From Propionivibrio sp. (GTDB taxonomy: Bacteria; Pseudomonadota; Gammaproteobacteria; Burkholderiales; Rhodocyclaceae): a stretch of DNA of 43,279 bases. The stretch is from the NCBI GenBank assembly GCA_029975435.1, contig JARKPC010000147.1:1-43279 (forward strand). The letters are read 5' to 3'. The notes under the pieces were generated by a model. That model worked only from the letters and a program-made list of their open reading frames with translations. It made no database searches and was not told where the DNA came from. This document shows, piece by piece, positions 16,764-31,557 of this stretch. A program made the position numbers and the translations under genes. How positions within the stretch are numbered: position 1 is the first letter of the stretch; every line of letters begins with the position of its first letter.

Positions 16764-18137
16764 TCACGCCCCGCTCTTTCCCCCGGACGGCTTCACCGGC
16801 CTTTTCCAGCCAGGAATCGACGTCTGCCGGGCGCGTGATATCGTCAGTGTGTCCGGCGGTGCATCCTTCGTCAGCGTCGTGCCGGCCCCGAGGGTAGCCC
16901 CGCGCCCGACAGTGACCGGCGCGACCAACTGGGTATCCGATCCGATGAACGCGTCATCCTCAATGATCGTCTGGTATTTGTTGGCGCCGTCGTAGTTGCA
17001 GGTAATCGTCCCCGCGCCGACATTCACCCGGCTGCCGATCGTGGCGTCGCCGATATACGCCAGATGGTTGGCCTTGGAGTGGGCGGCAATCCGGCTTTTC
17101 TTGATCTCGACAAAATTCCCGACATGCACGTCCTCGGCCAGTTCGGTTCCCGGGCGCAGGCGGGCGAACGGCCCGATCATGCCATCCGCACCGACCACCG
17201 CATCCTCGATATGAGTAAACGCCGCGAGCCGAGCTCCCGCCCCGATGCGCGCATTCTTCAGCACGCAGTTGGGACCGACCTCGACCGCTTCGTCGAGCAC
17301 GACATTGCCTTCAAACACACAGTTGACGTCGATGAACACTTCGCGGCCGCATTGCAACGACCCGCGCACGTCGATGCGCGCCGGGTCGGCGAGCCGCACC
17401 CCCTGCTCCATCAGCGTCTCCGCCATGCTGCGCTGGGCCACGCGCTCCAGCTCGGCCAACTGCACCTTGCTATTGACGCCGAGCACCTCCCACTCGTGAG
17501 CCGGATTGGCAGTGCGGACCGGCAGACCCGCTTCGACGGCCATGCCCACGATATCCGTCAGGTAGTACTCGTTCTGCGCGTTGTTGCTCGACAAACGCCC
17601 CAGCCATTCGCCGAGGCGCGAGGTCGGCATGGCCATAATCCCGGTATTGATCTCGCGGATGCGGCGTTCTTCGACGCTGGCATCCTTCTGTTCGACGATA
17701 CGGACTACCTGCCCGGCCGCGTTGCGCACGATGCGCCCATAGCCATGGGGATCCGCCAATTCGACCGTGAGAATGGCTAATCCGCCCTCCGCCGCCTGTA
17801 CCAAACGTTTCAGCGTATCCGCCTGGATCAGCGGCACGTCACCGTAGAGCACCAGCGTGGTTCCTGCATCATCGAGAAACGGCAGCGCCTGCTGGACGGC
17901 GTGCCCGGTGCCGAGTTGCGGCTCCTGCAACGCCCACGACAGATCAGGCGCATCCAGCGTCGAGCGGACGACATCTCCGCCGTGTCCGTAAACCAGACAG
18001 AGTTTGCGGGGCGACAGGCTGCGCGCCGTATCGACGACGTGCGAAACGAGCGCCTTGCCCGCCAGGGGATGCAGCACCTTGGGCAAATTCGAATGCATAC
18101 GCTTGCCCTGTCCGGCAGCGAGGATGACGATATTCAT
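16764..18137 (-). CDS. glmU: Bifunctional UDP-GlcNAc pyrophosphorylase / GlcN-1-P acetyltransferase
   Basis: 457 residues from ATG 18135-18137, preceded by AAAGG at six nt. The frame continues left, but the family N-terminus [14 protein letters not shown] fixes this start. The uridylyltransferase domain (about 1-228) carries the nucleotide-binding G-x-G-x-R-M loop and the [10 protein letters not shown] signature. The C-terminal half is a left-handed beta-helix of hexapeptide repeats, with the acetyl-CoA site region [13 protein letters not shown]. It acetylates glucosamine 1-phosphate and then couples it to UTP, giving UDP-GlcNAc for peptidoglycan and lipopolysaccharide. It lies 20 bp after an unknown membrane protein and 49 bp before glmS, a probable operon. 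Confidence 0.96.
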   Translation of the reverse strand: MNIVILAAGQGKRMHSNLPKVLHPLAGKALVSHVVDTARSLSPRKLCLVYGHGGDVVRSTLDAPDLSWALQEPQLGTGHAVQQALPFLDDAGTTLVLYGDVPLIQADTLKRLVQAAEGGLAILTVELADPHGYGRIVRNAAGQVVRIVEQKDASVEERRIREINTGIMAMPTSRLGEWLGRLSSNNAQNEYYLTDIVGMAVEAGLPVRTANPAHEWEVLGVNSKVQLAELERVAQRSMAETLMEQGVRLADPARIDVRGSLQCGREVFIDVNCVFEGNVVLDEAVEVGPNCVLKNARIGAGARLAAFTHIEDAVVGADGMIGPFARLRPGTELAEDVHVGNFVEIKKSRIAAHSKANHLAYIGDATIGSRVNVGAGTITCNYDGANKYQTIIEDDAFIGSDTQLVAPVTVGRGATLGAGTTLTKDAPPDTLTISRARQTSIPGWKRPVKPSGGKSGA

Positions 18138-18157
18138 GCAAAACCTTTGTTTGAAAA

Positions 18158-18898
18158 CTAGCGATCTTCCTGCCCGGCAAGAATCTCGCCGAGCATCTGC
18201 TTGCCTTTCGGGGCAACATACCAATGCAACACATTCTTGTCGTTGATGCGCGTCTCGATCAGTCCCAGGCTTTTCAGTACCGTTAGACGCGCGCTGACCA
18301 GGTCACGTGCCAACCCTGTCTTGTCGGTAATCCCGACGAGATTCCCATAGACATAACTTTCCTCGGACAGGGCGCGCAGAATTTCGACATCATTGTACGA
18401 CAGCGACTCCCGTGCCACTTCGGGCTTGGCCGCGGGTTGCGCCATCTCGCGCGGATTCACAGATTCTTCGCGTACAGCCGCCATTGCCGCCTCCTGGCTC
18501 GATTGGCGAATCTGGCTCATTTCACGCTTCATCTGATCCATCTGACCAAGCAGACGGTTGACCACGTTTTCCACGACCCGCCGCGAAGCCACCACGTAAA
18601 TCAGGCAAAACCCGGCAAAGACGAAGAAGTCGACGGGGCGGGTGCGCGCGGCCTCGAGCAGGTTGCTGGAAAGCATGTTCAGGAACAGCGGCACCGTCAG
18701 CGCGGAAATAACGCCGAGGATGACGTATTTGCTCCACTCCCGACGCCCCGGATCACCGCTTCTGTCGCTCAGGAAAAAATTGGCGATCCCGCCCAGTACC
18801 CCGGCCACGATCATGATGAGCAGGATAATCAACATGTAGCTGTCCAGAGAGTTGGACAGCGCGGTCACCTGCAGGGATTTTTGTAGTTCAGGATTCAT
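18158..18898 (-). CDS. Unknown three-span membrane protein with winged-helix-like C-terminus
   Basis: 246 residues. Three hydrophobic spans are visible at about 20-43, 57-76 and 88-106. They are followed by a charged, coiled-coil-like stretch (about 107-150) with a linker rich in Ala, Pro and Glu. Residues about 165-240 look like a winged helix-turn-helix: [15 protein letters not shown], then a helix pair ([14 protein letters not shown]) and a basic wing ending in [11 protein letters not shown]. The start ATG 18896-18898 has an exceptionally strong ribosome site (GGGGGAGGGG). It resembles small membrane proteins annotated as YEATS-associated three-span helix proteins, but I recall this only loosely and no YEATS gene is here. 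It heads the glmU-glmS cluster, separated by 20 bp. A membrane-tethered regulator is one possibility; the role is unknown. Confidence 0.72.
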   Translation of the reverse strand: MNPELQKSLQVTALSNSLDSYMLIILLIMIVAGVLGGIANFFLSDRSGDPGRREWSKYVILGVISALTVPLFLNMLSSNLLEAARTRPVDFFVFAGFCLIYVVASRRVVENVVNRLLGQMDQMKREMSQIRQSSQEAAMAAVREESVNPREMAQPAAKPEVARESLSYNDVEILRALSEESYVYGNLVGITDKTGLARDLVSARLTVLKSLGLIETRINDKNVLHWYVAPKGKQMLGEILAGQEDR

Positions 18899-18956
18899 CG
18901 GCCCCTCCCCCTAAAAGCAGACGTTACTATGCCATAGCCGTGTCCGAAGCCAAAGA

Positions 18957-18989
18957 AAACCTCATTACTGCAAAGCAGTAATGAGGTTT
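18957..18989 (-). terminator. Intrinsic terminator of gltBD with perfect 15-bp stem
   Basis: AAACCTCATTACTGC (18957-18971), loop AAA, and GCAGTAATGAGGTTT (18975-18989) are exact complements. Read on the minus strand the stem ends in GAGGTTTTCTTT. It lies 55 bp after the gltD stop and 58 bp before the next minus-strand gene, so it separates gltBD from the glmUS cluster. Confidence 0.85.
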
Positions 18990-19044
18990 CGATGAACACT
19001 GACCAGTGCGTCGTGCCGATTACGGCAAGAGCACCCTGCACCGA

Positions 19045-20511
19045 TCAGCGAGGCAGGATGCTCGACCCCATCAGGAAAGCGTCGACTTCACGCGCACATT
19101 GGCGCCCCTCGCGGATGGCCCAGACAACCAGCGACTGCCCCCGGCGAACGTCGCCTGCCGCGAACACCTTGGCCACGCTCGTCGCATAGCAGCCGGGCCC
19201 GTCGGTTGTCGCCCGGGCATTGCCCCGTGCATCCTTTTCTACGCCAAAAGATTCGAGCAGACTAGGCACCGGACTGACAAACCCCATGGCCAGGAACACG
19301 AGATCGGCTGGAAAGGTCCTTTCGCTGCCGGCAATTTCGCTCATCTTGCCGTCTTTCCATTCCAGATCAATGGTCTTCAGCGCCTTAAGCACACCTTTCT
19401 CGCCAATGAATTCCTTGGTCGCGATAGAAAACACGCGCTGCGTCTCGCCCTCCAGATGGGACGACGATGTCCGCAGCTTGATCGGCCAATATGGCCAGGT
19501 CAACGACTTGTTTTCCTTCTCCGGCGGCTGCGGCAGCAATTCGAACTGGGTCACCGATGCCGCACGGTGACGATAACTGGTGCCGACACAGTCGGACCCG
19601 GTGTCACCGCCGCCAATCACGATCACATGCTTGCCCTTGGCGTTGATCGGATTGGCTTTGCCGCCGCTGACCTGCTTGTTCTGCGGGATCAGGAACTCGA
19701 GCGCCGCATAGACACCTTTCAATTCCCGGCCGGGGATGGAAAGGTTCCGCGGCATCTCGGAACCTGCGGCGAGAACGACTGCGTCAAATTCCGCGCTTAT
19801 TTTCTCGGCCGAAACATGCTCAATCGCATCGTTGGCAACACCGGCCGGAACGTCCTTGCTCCCGACGATTACCTTCGTCCGGAACACCACTCCTTCCGCC
19901 TCCATCTGCTTGACTCGCCGCTCGATCAGCGATTTGTCGAGTTTGAAGTCGGGAATCCCGTATCCCAGGAGCCCTCCGGGGCGGCTGTTCTTTTCGAAGA
20001 CGGTTACGTCGTGTCCCGCACGCGCCAATTGCTGAGCCGCCGCCAAACCGGCCGGACCGGATCCGATGACCGCGACTTTCTTGCCGGTCTTCTGCCTGGC
20101 CGGCTGCGGAACGATCCAGCCCATCTGCCAACCCTTGTCGGCGATCGCGTGCTCGATCGACTTGATCCCCACGGACTCGTCATTGACGTTGAGCGTACAT
20201 GCTTCCTCGCAGGGCGCGGGGCAAATCCGCCCGGTAAATTCCGGGAAATTGTTGGTCGAGTGCAGAACCTTCAGCGCCTGCTCCCATTCGCCGCGATAAA
20301 CCAGATCATTCCAGTCGGGGATGACGTTATTGACCGGACACGCGTTGTTGCAGAACGGGATGCCGCAATCCATGCAACGAGAGCCCTGAACACGGGTCTG
20401 CTCGTCATTCAGCGTGGCAACGAATTCACGATAATGCTTCAGGCGCGTCTCGGCGGGCTCATAGGCCTCCGAGAGGCGCTGACGTTCCAGGAAACCAGTT
20501 GGCTTACCCAT
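19045..20511 (-). CDS. gltD: Glutamate synthase, small (beta) subunit
   Basis: 488 residues, family length. The N-terminal cysteine cluster C46, C49, C54, C58, with a second cluster ([11 protein letters not shown], near 94-104), binds the two 4Fe-4S centres shared with the large subunit. Two dinucleotide folds follow: [17 protein letters not shown] for FAD near 150 and GGGDTGSDC for NADPH near 285. It delivers electrons from NADPH to the large subunit, which forms two glutamates from glutamine and 2-oxoglutarate. Its ATG (20509-20511) directly follows the gltB stop with no gap, implying translational coupling. It ends before a strong terminator at 18957-18989. Confidence 0.96.
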   Translation of the reverse strand: MGKPTGFLERQRLSEAYEPAETRLKHYREFVATLNDEQTRVQGSRCMDCGIPFCNNACPVNNVIPDWNDLVYRGEWEQALKVLHSTNNFPEFTGRICPAPCEEACTLNVNDESVGIKSIEHAIADKGWQMGWIVPQPARQKTGKKVAVIGSGPAGLAAAQQLARAGHDVTVFEKNSRPGGLLGYGIPDFKLDKSLIERRVKQMEAEGVVFRTKVIVGSKDVPAGVANDAIEHVSAEKISAEFDAVVLAAGSEMPRNLSIPGRELKGVYAALEFLIPQNKQVSGGKANPINAKGKHVIVIGGGDTGSDCVGTSYRHRAASVTQFELLPQPPEKENKSLTWPYWPIKLRTSSSHLEGETQRVFSIATKEFIGEKGVLKALKTIDLEWKDGKMSEIAGSERTFPADLVFLAMGFVSPVPSLLESFGVEKDARGNARATTDGPGCYATSVAKVFAAGDVRRGQSLVVWAIREGRQCAREVDAFLMGSSILPR

Positions 20512-25188
<4,677 letters not shown>

Positions 25189-25246
25189 CACGCTTGAGTC
25201 CTCATAAATCGGTGAGACAGCACAGAAGGCGGACGTCCTAAACGTC

Positions 25247-25269
25247 AAAAAAGCCGGCACAGGCCAGCT
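25247..25269 (-). terminator. Leader terminator (possible attenuator) upstream of gltB
   Basis: On the minus strand AGCTGGC, loop CTGT, GCCGGCT form a 7-bp stem with one G-U pair, followed by six T residues. It lies between the gltB promoter (25298-25326) and the gltB start, with no upstream gene on that strand to terminate. It would therefore abort gltB transcripts after about 45 nt unless overridden. Confidence 0.6.
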
Positions 25270-25297
25270 CTGTTGTGGTGCTTACGGACGACCCGCG

Positions 25298-25326
25298 AGT
25301 ATATCGCGAAAATGCGGCCATTTAAA
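25298..25326 (-). promoter_or_regulatory. Promoter of gltBD
   Basis: Minus strand: -35 TTTAAA (25321-25326), a 17-bp spacer, and -10 TATACT (25298-25303). Predicted transcription start is near 25291, a leader of about 100 nt. The -10 is five of six and the -35 four of six to consensus, which fits a promoter helped by an activator. Confidence 0.6.
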
Positions 25327-25339
25327 CAAAATTCTCGGA

Positions 25340-25371
25340 ACGCACAAACTTCTTCCGATCACGCACAAACT
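25340..25371. repeat. Tandem 11-bp direct repeat upstream of the gltB promoter
   Basis: ACGCACAAACT occurs exactly at 25340-25350 and again at 25361-25371, with a 21-bp period (two helical turns). Relative to the predicted gltB transcription start the copies lie at about -49 to -59 and -70 to -80, where activators commonly bind. Confidence 0.6.
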
Positions 25372-25678
25372 CACTAAATTCGAGGAAGATAGTAAAATAG
25401 CCCTGCCATAACCAACTGTCGCTATTGGCCTTTTTTCCGTGGCGAAGGCATGTTAAAGTAAAGCTTAATTCGATGAACAGTAATTAATTACCATAATTGT
25501 CGAATGAACCGGCAACAACAGCCTCAACAAGCGTGCCAACAATCGATGGATAAGACTCTGGCTGGTGAGCTCGGTTAAGTCGCACCCGCATATTTGCTTA
25601 TTTGGATTCGCAATTCACAAGAGAGGCTGCGCAGTTGGCGGCTTTTGTCATTTTTCGAATCAAGACATGGAGATCTGA

Positions 25679-27271
25679 ATGTCACTGAGTATCGGAGTAC
25701 CACGTGAGATATTTCCAGGGGAGAAGCGTGTTGCGACTGTTCCCGAAGCCGTCGAAAAGCTGATCAAGCTTGGATTCAAGGTTCTTGTTGAATCTGGAGC
25801 GGGCGATCACGCCAATTGCAGCGACGACAGCTACCGCGCTGCCGGCGCCGAAATCGTCGACGGAGCCGCGGCGCTTTGGGCATCATCCGATATCGTCTTC
25901 AAGGTTCGCGGTCCGAGCGAAGAGGAAGTTGGATTGCTGCGCGAAGGCGGCACCCTGATCTCCTTCATCTGGCCGGCCCAGAACCCCGAACTGATGCAGA
26001 AGCTGGCTGCCAAGAAGGCCACCGTCCTGGCCATCGATTCGCTGCCGCGGCAATTGAGCCGTGCCCAGAAGATGGATGCACTGACCTCCATGGCCGGCAT
26101 CAGTGGCTACCGCGCCGTCATTGAAGCCGCCAACGCCTTTGGCCGCTTCTTCAACGGTCAAATGACCGCCGCCGGCAAGGTACCCCCGGCCAAGGTCTTT
26201 ATCGCCGGAGCCGGCGTCGCCGGTCTTGCGGCCATCGGAACCGCGGCCAACCTCGGCGCGATCGTCCGCGCCAACGACACCCGCGCAGAAGTCGCCGACC
26301 AGGTCAAATCCCTGGGTGGCGAATTCGTCAAGGTCGATTATGAGGAAGAAGGCTCCGGCGGCGGCGGCTACGCCAAAGTCATGAGCGAAGGCTTTCAGCA
26401 GGCCCAGCGCGAAATGTATGCCAAACAGGCACGGGAAGTGGACATCATCATCACCACCGCACTGATCCCGGGCAAGCCCGCCCCCAAGCTCATCACCGCC
26501 GAAATGGTGAAGAGCATGAAACCCGGTAGCGTCATCGTCGACATGGCGGGGGAACAAGGCGGCAACTGCGAACTGACCGAACCCGGCCAAGCCGTGGTGA
26601 AGCATGGCGTCACCATCATCGGCTACACCGACCTGCCCAGCCGGCTCGCCAAGCAGTCTTCGACGCTGTATGCAAATAACCTGCTGCGCCTGGCCGAGGA
26701 ACTGTGCAAGACAAAGGATGGCCTGATCAATGTCAACATGGAAGACGACGCCATTCGCGGCCTGACGGTGATCAAGGATGGCAACATTACCTGGCCGCCA
26801 CCGCCGCCCAAGATCCCGGCAGCCCCCGCCGCCAAGCCGGCCGCGGCCGCGCCAGTTGCCCCCAAGAAATCGGCACACGGTCACGGCGGCAGTAGCGAGC
26901 CGATGCCTGCCAACAAGATTGCAATAGTGGTTGTGGTCGCCGCCGCTCTGTTCTGGTTGATTGGCGCCTACGCTCCAGCGGCGTTCCTCGGTCACTTCAC
27001 GGTCTTTGTCCTGGCGTGCTTCGTCGGCTATATGGTCGTCTGGAACGTCAAGCCAGCGCTGCACACGCCGCTGATGAGTGTCACCAACGCGGTGAGCAGC
27101 ATCATCGCCATCGGCGCGCTGGTGCAGATTGCACCACCGCTGGCCGGCGGCATTTCGCGCCCCGACGAAATGATTCGCTGGCTGGCCATTGTGGCGATCG
27201 CGCTGGCGACGATCAATATGTTCGGCGGCTTTGCCGTCACCCGGCGCATGCTGGAAATGTTCCGCAAGTAA
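25679..27271 (+). CDS. pntA: Proton-translocating NAD(P) transhydrogenase, subunit alpha
   Basis: 530 residues, corresponding to the fused E. coli-type alpha subunit. The NAD(H)-binding domain I spans about 1-380, with the Rossmann loop [17 protein letters not shown] near 178-194 and the conserved IPREIF-like opening ([13 protein letters not shown]). A Pro/Ala-rich linker at about 377-410 leads to a membrane domain of four hydrophobic spans (about 415-525). With PntB it uses the proton gradient to reduce NADP+ by NADH. ATG 25679 has a good ribosome site. pntB follows after 13 bp. The placement opposite gltBD, a large NADPH consumer, suggests functional linkage. Confidence 0.95.
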   Translation: MSLSIGVPREIFPGEKRVATVPEAVEKLIKLGFKVLVESGAGDHANCSDDSYRAAGAEIVDGAAALWASSDIVFKVRGPSEEEVGLLREGGTLISFIWPAQNPELMQKLAAKKATVLAIDSLPRQLSRAQKMDALTSMAGISGYRAVIEAANAFGRFFNGQMTAAGKVPPAKVFIAGAGVAGLAAIGTAANLGAIVRANDTRAEVADQVKSLGGEFVKVDYEEEGSGGGGYAKVMSEGFQQAQREMYAKQAREVDIIITTALIPGKPAPKLITAEMVKSMKPGSVIVDMAGEQGGNCELTEPGQAVVKHGVTIIGYTDLPSRLAKQSSTLYANNLLRLAEELCKTKDGLINVNMEDDAIRGLTVIKDGNITWPPPPPKIPAAPAAKPAAAAPVAPKKSAHGHGGSSEPMPANKIAIVVVVAAALFWLIGAYAPAAFLGHFTVFVLACFVGYMVVWNVKPALHTPLMSVTNAVSSIIAIGALVQIAPPLAGGISRPDEMIRWLAIVAIALATINMFGGFAVTRRMLEMFRK

Positions 27272-27284
27272 GGGAGATAAAAAC

Positions 27285-28712
27285 ATGTCTGAAGGTCTGT
27301 CCATAGTCTCCTATCTCGGAGCAACCATCCTCTTCATTCTTTGCCTTGGCGGCCTCTCCGACCAGGAAACAGCTCGGCGAGGCAATCTCTACGGCATTAT
27401 CGGCATGACCATTGCCGTACTGGCGACGGTGTTCGGTCCGCGCGTCGGCACGGCCGGCCTGCCGTGGATCATCGGCGCCATGGTCGTTGGCGGGGCGATC
27501 GGGCTTTACGCCGCGCGTGTTGTGCAGATGACACAGATGCCGGAACTGGTCGCGCTGATGCATAGCCTCGTCGGTCTGGCGGCGTGCCTGGTGGGATTCG
27601 CCAGCTACGTGGATACATCAACACCGCTTGCCGGCGCGGCAAAAGCGATCCACGAAATCGAAATCTACGTGGGCATTCTTATTGGCGCGGTGACGTTCTC
27701 CGGGTCGCTGATTGCGTTCGGCAAGCTCTCGGCGAAGATTGGCGGCAAGCCCGTCCTGCTGCCGGGCCGTCACCTGCTCAATCTGGCCGGCCTGTTGATC
27801 GTTATCTACTTCGGACGGGAGTTCCTGCACGCGACGACAGCCGCCCAAGGCATGACCGCACTGATCGTGATGACCGTCATTTCGCTAGCTTTCGGTGTGC
27901 ACATGGTCATGGCCATCGGCGGTGCCGACATGCCGGTCGTCGTCTCCATGCTCAACAGTTACTCCGGTTGGGCGGCGGCAGCGACTGGATTCATGCTCGG
28001 CAACGATCTCCTGATCGTGACCGGTGCGCTGGTCGGTTCCAGCGGCGCCATTCTGTCCTACATCATGTGCAACGCCATGAACCGCAACTTCATCAGCGTC
28101 ATCGCGGGCGGTTTCGGTTCCGACGGCAGCGCGCCCGCGAAGCCGGCGGGTGGCGGCAGCAGCGAACCTGCAGGAGAAGTCACCCCTGTGTCTGCCCAGG
28201 AAACCGCCGAACTGTTGCGCGAAGCCAAGAACGTCATCATCGTTCCCGGCTACGGCATGGCAGTAGCACAGGCACAGCACGCCGTGTGCGAGATCACCTC
28301 GCTCCTGCGTGAAAAGGGTGTTAACGTCCGCTTTGGCATTCACCCGGTTGCCGGACGCATGCCGGGCCATATGAACGTGCTGCTCGCCGAAGCCAAGGTT
28401 CCCTACGACATCGTGTTTGAAATGGACGAACTCAACGAAGACTTTCCCGACACCGATGTGGCCATGGTCATTGGCGCGAACGACATCGTCAATCCGGCAG
28501 CGCAGGAAGACCCGACCAGTCCGATTGCCGGCATGCCGGTTCTGGAAGTCTGGAAAGCCAAAACGTCGATCGTGATGAAGCGGAGTATGGCTTCCGGGTA
28601 TGCCGGCGTAGACAACCCGCTGTTCTACAAGGAAAACAATCGCATGCTCTTTGGCGATGCCAAGAAGATGCTGGACGAGGTTCTCGGCTCATTGACGAAG
28701 GCGGCAGCTTAG
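27285..28712 (+). CDS. pntB: NAD(P) transhydrogenase, subunit beta
   Basis: 475 residues from ATG 27285, which has GGGAG nine nt upstream; the frame is open further left but that part overlaps pntA. The first about 265 residues contain eight or nine hydrophobic spans of proton-channel domain II. The remaining residues form NADP(H)-binding domain III, with [12 protein letters not shown] near 322, the [18 protein letters not shown] segment near 352, and the [22 protein letters not shown] signature near 406. It completes the transhydrogenase with PntA. The gene ends 25 bp before a strong terminator. Confidence 0.96.
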   Translation: MSEGLSIVSYLGATILFILCLGGLSDQETARRGNLYGIIGMTIAVLATVFGPRVGTAGLPWIIGAMVVGGAIGLYAARVVQMTQMPELVALMHSLVGLAACLVGFASYVDTSTPLAGAAKAIHEIEIYVGILIGAVTFSGSLIAFGKLSAKIGGKPVLLPGRHLLNLAGLLIVIYFGREFLHATTAAQGMTALIVMTVISLAFGVHMVMAIGGADMPVVVSMLNSYSGWAAAATGFMLGNDLLIVTGALVGSSGAILSYIMCNAMNRNFISVIAGGFGSDGSAPAKPAGGGSSEPAGEVTPVSAQETAELLREAKNVIIVPGYGMAVAQAQHAVCEITSLLREKGVNVRFGIHPVAGRMPGHMNVLLAEAKVPYDIVFEMDELNEDFPDTDVAMVIGANDIVNPAAQEDPTSPIAGMPVLEVWKAKTSIVMKRSMASGYAGVDNPLFYKENNRMLFGDAKKMLDEVLGSLTKAAA

Positions 28713-28736
28713 TCAAGTCGGAGAGACTTCCATTGG

Positions 28737-28763
28737 AACGCCCGCTCGCGCGGGCGTTTTTTT
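28737..28763 (+). terminator. Intrinsic terminator of pntAB
   Basis: A 9-bp stem AACGCCCGC / GCGGGCGTT with a TCGC loop runs into seven T residues (28757-28763), just before the end of the convergent dgt gene. Confidence 0.93.
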
Positions 28764-28772
28764 ACAACCTGC

Positions 28773-29888
28773 TCAGACGTTTCCAACTGCAAACAACCTG
28801 CCATGCTCCTTCATGGCATAACGATCCGTCATTCCTGCGACATAGTCGGCGACGCGCCGTGCCTGATCGTCGTCGGTCCGATACTCCCTCGGAAGTAGAC
28901 GCGGATCGCTCAGGAATGCCGAAAACAGGTCGATTATGATTTTCTCCGCCTTACGGGTCATCCTTAGCACCTGATAGTGCTGATAGAGGTTGGTTCTCAG
29001 GAAGCGCTTCATTCCGCGCTGAGCTTCGCACATCTCTTCCGAGAAACCGACGAGAGGCGCCGCATTTCTCACATCCTCCAGAGTCTGCGGCCCACTGCGG
29101 ACAATATTCGCACTCGTTGTTTCAATCAGGTCGCAGACCAAGGCATTGATCATGCGCCGCACGGTTTCGTGAATCAGACGGCGGCCGGCCAGATCCTTGT
29201 TGGCACCTTTGACGAGAATCAGATTCTTCCTGAATAGTGAAACCTCTTCCAGTTGATCCAGGGAAACCAATCCCGAGCGCAAGCCGTCGTCTATGTCGTG
29301 ATTGTTATAGGCAATTTCATCGGCCAGATTACAGATTTGAGCCTCTAGCGAAGGTTGCGTACGGTTCAGGAAACGCAAACCGAGTTCTCCCAATTTTCGA
29401 GCCTCGTCTTGCGAACAGTGTTTCAGTATTCCTTCGCGTGTTTCAAAACATAGGTTCAAGCCATTGAAGGCTGCATAACGCTGTTCGAGTTCATCGACGA
29501 TTCTCAAGCTCTGCAGGTTATGCTCAAACCCTCCGTGCCCACGCATGCATTCGTTCAGGGCGTCCTGCCCGGCGTGGCCAAAAGGAGTGTGCCCAAGATC
29601 GTGGGCCAGCGCGACTGCTTCCGCAAGATCCTCGTTGAGACTCAATGCACGCGCGATGCCTCTGGCTATCTGGGCGACCTCGAGGCTGTGGGTCAGCCGT
29701 GTGCGAAAGAGATCGCCTTCATGATTGACAAAGACCTGTGTCTTGTATTCCAACCGGCGAAAGGCTGTCGAATGGACGATTCGGTCGCGGTCCCGCTGAA
29801 ACTCCCCTCGATAAGCCGGCGGATCATCGGGGAAGCGCCGACCCCGGGAATTCGCCGACGATACGGCAAAAGTCCTCAGGTTATCCAC
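28773..29888 (-). CDS. dgt: Deoxyguanosinetriphosphate triphosphohydrolase-like protein
   Basis: 371 residues from GTG 29886-29888, which overlaps the aroB stop by eight nt; the frame extends to 29936 but only into aroB. The HD-domain metal site is evident: [16 protein letters not shown] (first His), then [17 protein letters not shown] with the HD pair, and a later Asp in [14 protein letters not shown]. These enzymes hydrolyse dNTPs, often dGTP, to the nucleoside and triphosphate, and affect dNTP pools. The family name is firm, the nucleotide preference is not. It is the last gene of aroK-aroB-dgt, a conserved betaproteobacterial order, and converges with pntB. Confidence 0.9.
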   Translation of the reverse strand: MDNLRTFAVSSANSRGRRFPDDPPAYRGEFQRDRDRIVHSTAFRRLEYKTQVFVNHEGDLFRTRLTHSLEVAQIARGIARALSLNEDLAEAVALAHDLGHTPFGHAGQDALNECMRGHGGFEHNLQSLRIVDELEQRYAAFNGLNLCFETREGILKHCSQDEARKLGELGLRFLNRTQPSLEAQICNLADEIAYNNHDIDDGLRSGLVSLDQLEEVSLFRKNLILVKGANKDLAGRRLIHETVRRMINALVCDLIETTSANIVRSGPQTLEDVRNAAPLVGFSEEMCEAQRGMKRFLRTNLYQHYQVLRMTRKAEKIIIDLFSAFLSDPRLLPREYRTDDDQARRVADYVAGMTDRYAMKEHGRLFAVGNV

Positions 29889-30969
29889 GTCCTGCCCGAG
29901 CTTCAATTGCCCGCCCGATCTCCGCAGACGAGGCAACGTCGCTTACCACCGCCTTGCCCAGATCTCTGAGCAGTACAAGGCGCAGTTTTCCGTCTTGAAC
30001 CTTCTTGTCATGCTGCATCAATTCCATGTAGCGCCCAACCTCCATGGCTGGGCCGGCAACTGGCAAGCCGGTTCGCTTAAACAATGCTTCCGCGCGATCG
30101 ACATCCCTCTCGCCAAGCCAACCGAGCAAGCGAGACAACTCGATCGCCATCATGGTGCCCGCGGCTACTGCTTCGCCATGCAACCATCGGCCATAGCCCA
30201 CTCCGGCTTCGATGGCGTGGCCGAAGGTGTGTCCCAGGTTAAGCAATGCTCGTTCGCCAAGCTCGCGCTCATCCGCGGCAACGATTTCCGCCTTGTTCTT
30301 GCAAGCATGGTAGATCGCCTTCTCGAGGCTCTCCGGATCCTTACGCAGCAAGTCCTCAAGGTGATTTTCCAGCCATTCCAGAAAGGGAAGATCACGGATG
30401 AGGCCGTACTTGATCACCTCGGCCAGTCCTGATCTCAGCTCACGATCCGGAAGCGACGCAAGAGTATCCGGATCGGCCAGAACCAGCTTCGGCTGGTAGA
30501 AGGCACCGATCATGTTCTTGCCCCGTGGATGGTTGATCGCGGTTTTTCCCCCGACCGACGAGTCGACCTGTGCCAGGAGCGTTGTGGGAATCTGGACGAA
30601 GGGCGCACCTCGCTGATAACACGCGGCGGCGAATCCAGTCATATCTCCGACAACACCACCTCCCAACGCCACCAGAGTCGTGTTTCGTTCACACGAGTTG
30701 GCGATGAGCGCGTCAAAAATTGTGTTCAAGGTTTGCCAATCCTTGTGCCGCTCACCATCCGGAAGAACAATCTCAACAACCTGGACACCCGCATCACGCA
30801 ATTCCCGCGCGATACCGCGCAAGAAAATGGGAGCAACAACCTCATTGGTAACGACAGCGACCTTCGGCTGAACAAGAAGAGGAAGCAGCAATTCCATTTG
30901 CCGAATAGCCCCGCTCCCGATATGAATCGGATAGGAACGGTCACCAAGCGCAACGTTCAGAGTTTCCAT
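29881..30969 (-). CDS. aroB: 3-dehydroquinate synthase
   Basis: 362 residues, the family length. It converts DAHP to 3-dehydroquinate, the second shikimate pathway step, using NAD+ and a divalent metal. The NAD-binding loop [20 protein letters not shown] is near 102-121, the substrate segment [25 protein letters not shown] near 128-152 (key residues D, K, H), and metal ligands lie in [11 protein letters not shown] and in LHGEAVAAG near 246-270. The start ATG at 30967-30969 overlaps the end of aroK by 13 bp, so the two are cotranscribed and probably coupled. Confidence 0.96.
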   Translation of the reverse strand: METLNVALGDRSYPIHIGSGAIRQMELLLPLLVQPKVAVVTNEVVAPIFLRGIARELRDAGVQVVEIVLPDGERHKDWQTLNTIFDALIANSCERNTTLVALGGGVVGDMTGFAAACYQRGAPFVQIPTTLLAQVDSSVGGKTAINHPRGKNMIGAFYQPKLVLADPDTLASLPDRELRSGLAEVIKYGLIRDLPFLEWLENHLEDLLRKDPESLEKAIYHACKNKAEIVAADERELGERALLNLGHTFGHAIEAGVGYGRWLHGEAVAAGTMMAIELSRLLGWLGERDVDRAEALFKRTGLPVAGPAMEVGRYMELMQHDKKVQDGKLRLVLLRDLGKAVVSDVASSAEIGRAIEARAGRG

Positions 30970-31487
30970 CTTTCGGAAATTTCCTTGAGCAAGAATTGAA
31001 GAACACCTTGCGCATTCGTCCGACTGCCATCAACAATCAGGTTCGCCACCTCCCGGTAGAGAGGATCACGAATGGCGAACAACTGATTAAGCTTCAGCAG
31101 CGGGTCGGCGACTTGAAGCAACGGCCTATTCCGGTCATTCCTCGTTCGTTCCCACAGTGTTTGCGGCGGCACGTTCAAATAGACGACGAAGCCGCTCGCG
31201 CGCATGTTTGCCCTGTTTTCTTCGCGCAGCACGCCACCACCACCGGTCGCAACAACCAGACCGCTTCGCGCAGACATTTCGGCAATGATCTGAGCCTCGC
31301 GCTTCCGGAAACCATCCTCCCCCTCGATTTCAAAGATCGTGGGAATACTGACCCCGGTACGTGCCTCGATCTCCTTGTCCGTATCGACAAAACTCAGACT
31401 CAGGCGCTTGGCAAGCGACCGCCCAATTGTGGTCTTGCCAGCCCCCATCAAACCGACCAGGTATATGTTTTCAGATATGTTTTCCAC
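30957..31487 (-). CDS. aroK: Shikimate kinase
   Basis: 176 residues. Walker A GLMGAGKT is at 12-19; the shikimate-binding DTDKEIE segment with [15 protein letters not shown] follows, and the conserved [13 protein letters not shown] lies near 80-92. The lid region with RNRPLLQ is near 118-124. It phosphorylates shikimate at O3. The apparent start is GTG 31485-31487 without a strong ribosome site. It lies 86 bp downstream of pilQ, with a terminator in between, so it may be transcribed by readthrough or by a weak promoter of its own. Overlaps aroB by 13 bp. Confidence 0.95.
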   Translation of the reverse strand: MENISENIYLVGLMGAGKTTIGRSLAKRLSLSFVDTDKEIEARTGVSIPTIFEIEGEDGFRKREAQIIAEMSARSGLVVATGGGGVLREENRANMRASGFVVYLNVPPQTLWERTRNDRNRPLLQVADPLLKLNQLFAIRDPLYREVANLIVDGSRTNAQGVLQFLLKEISERWKL

Positions 31488-31528
31488 CGCGGTATTCTAC
31501 CGCAGCGAGTCGGCAAATTAGGAGGCGC

Positions 31529-31557
31529 AAAAAAACCGGCGTTAAGCCGGTTTTTTT
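31529..31557. terminator. Bidirectional intrinsic terminator between pilQ and aroK
   Basis: AAAAAAACCGGC (31529-31540), loop GTTAA, GCCGGTTTTTTT (31546-31557): a CCGGC stem flanked by A7/T7, so a T-run follows the stem on both strands. It lies 17 bp after the pilQ stop. Confidence 0.9.

Larger units (their letters stand above)
25189..25678. promoter_or_regulatory. Divergent control region between gltB and pntA
   Basis: No gene is visible in this stretch of about 490 bp. On the gltB side it holds a leader terminator, a promoter and a tandem repeat, listed separately. On the pntA side it is AT-rich, with a TAATTAATTA palindrome at 25481-25490 flanked by ATTCGA (25468-25473) and TCGAAT (25500-25505). 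A firm pntA promoter could not be picked. The pntA ribosome site GGAG (25669-25672) is six nt before the start. Confidence 0.55.
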
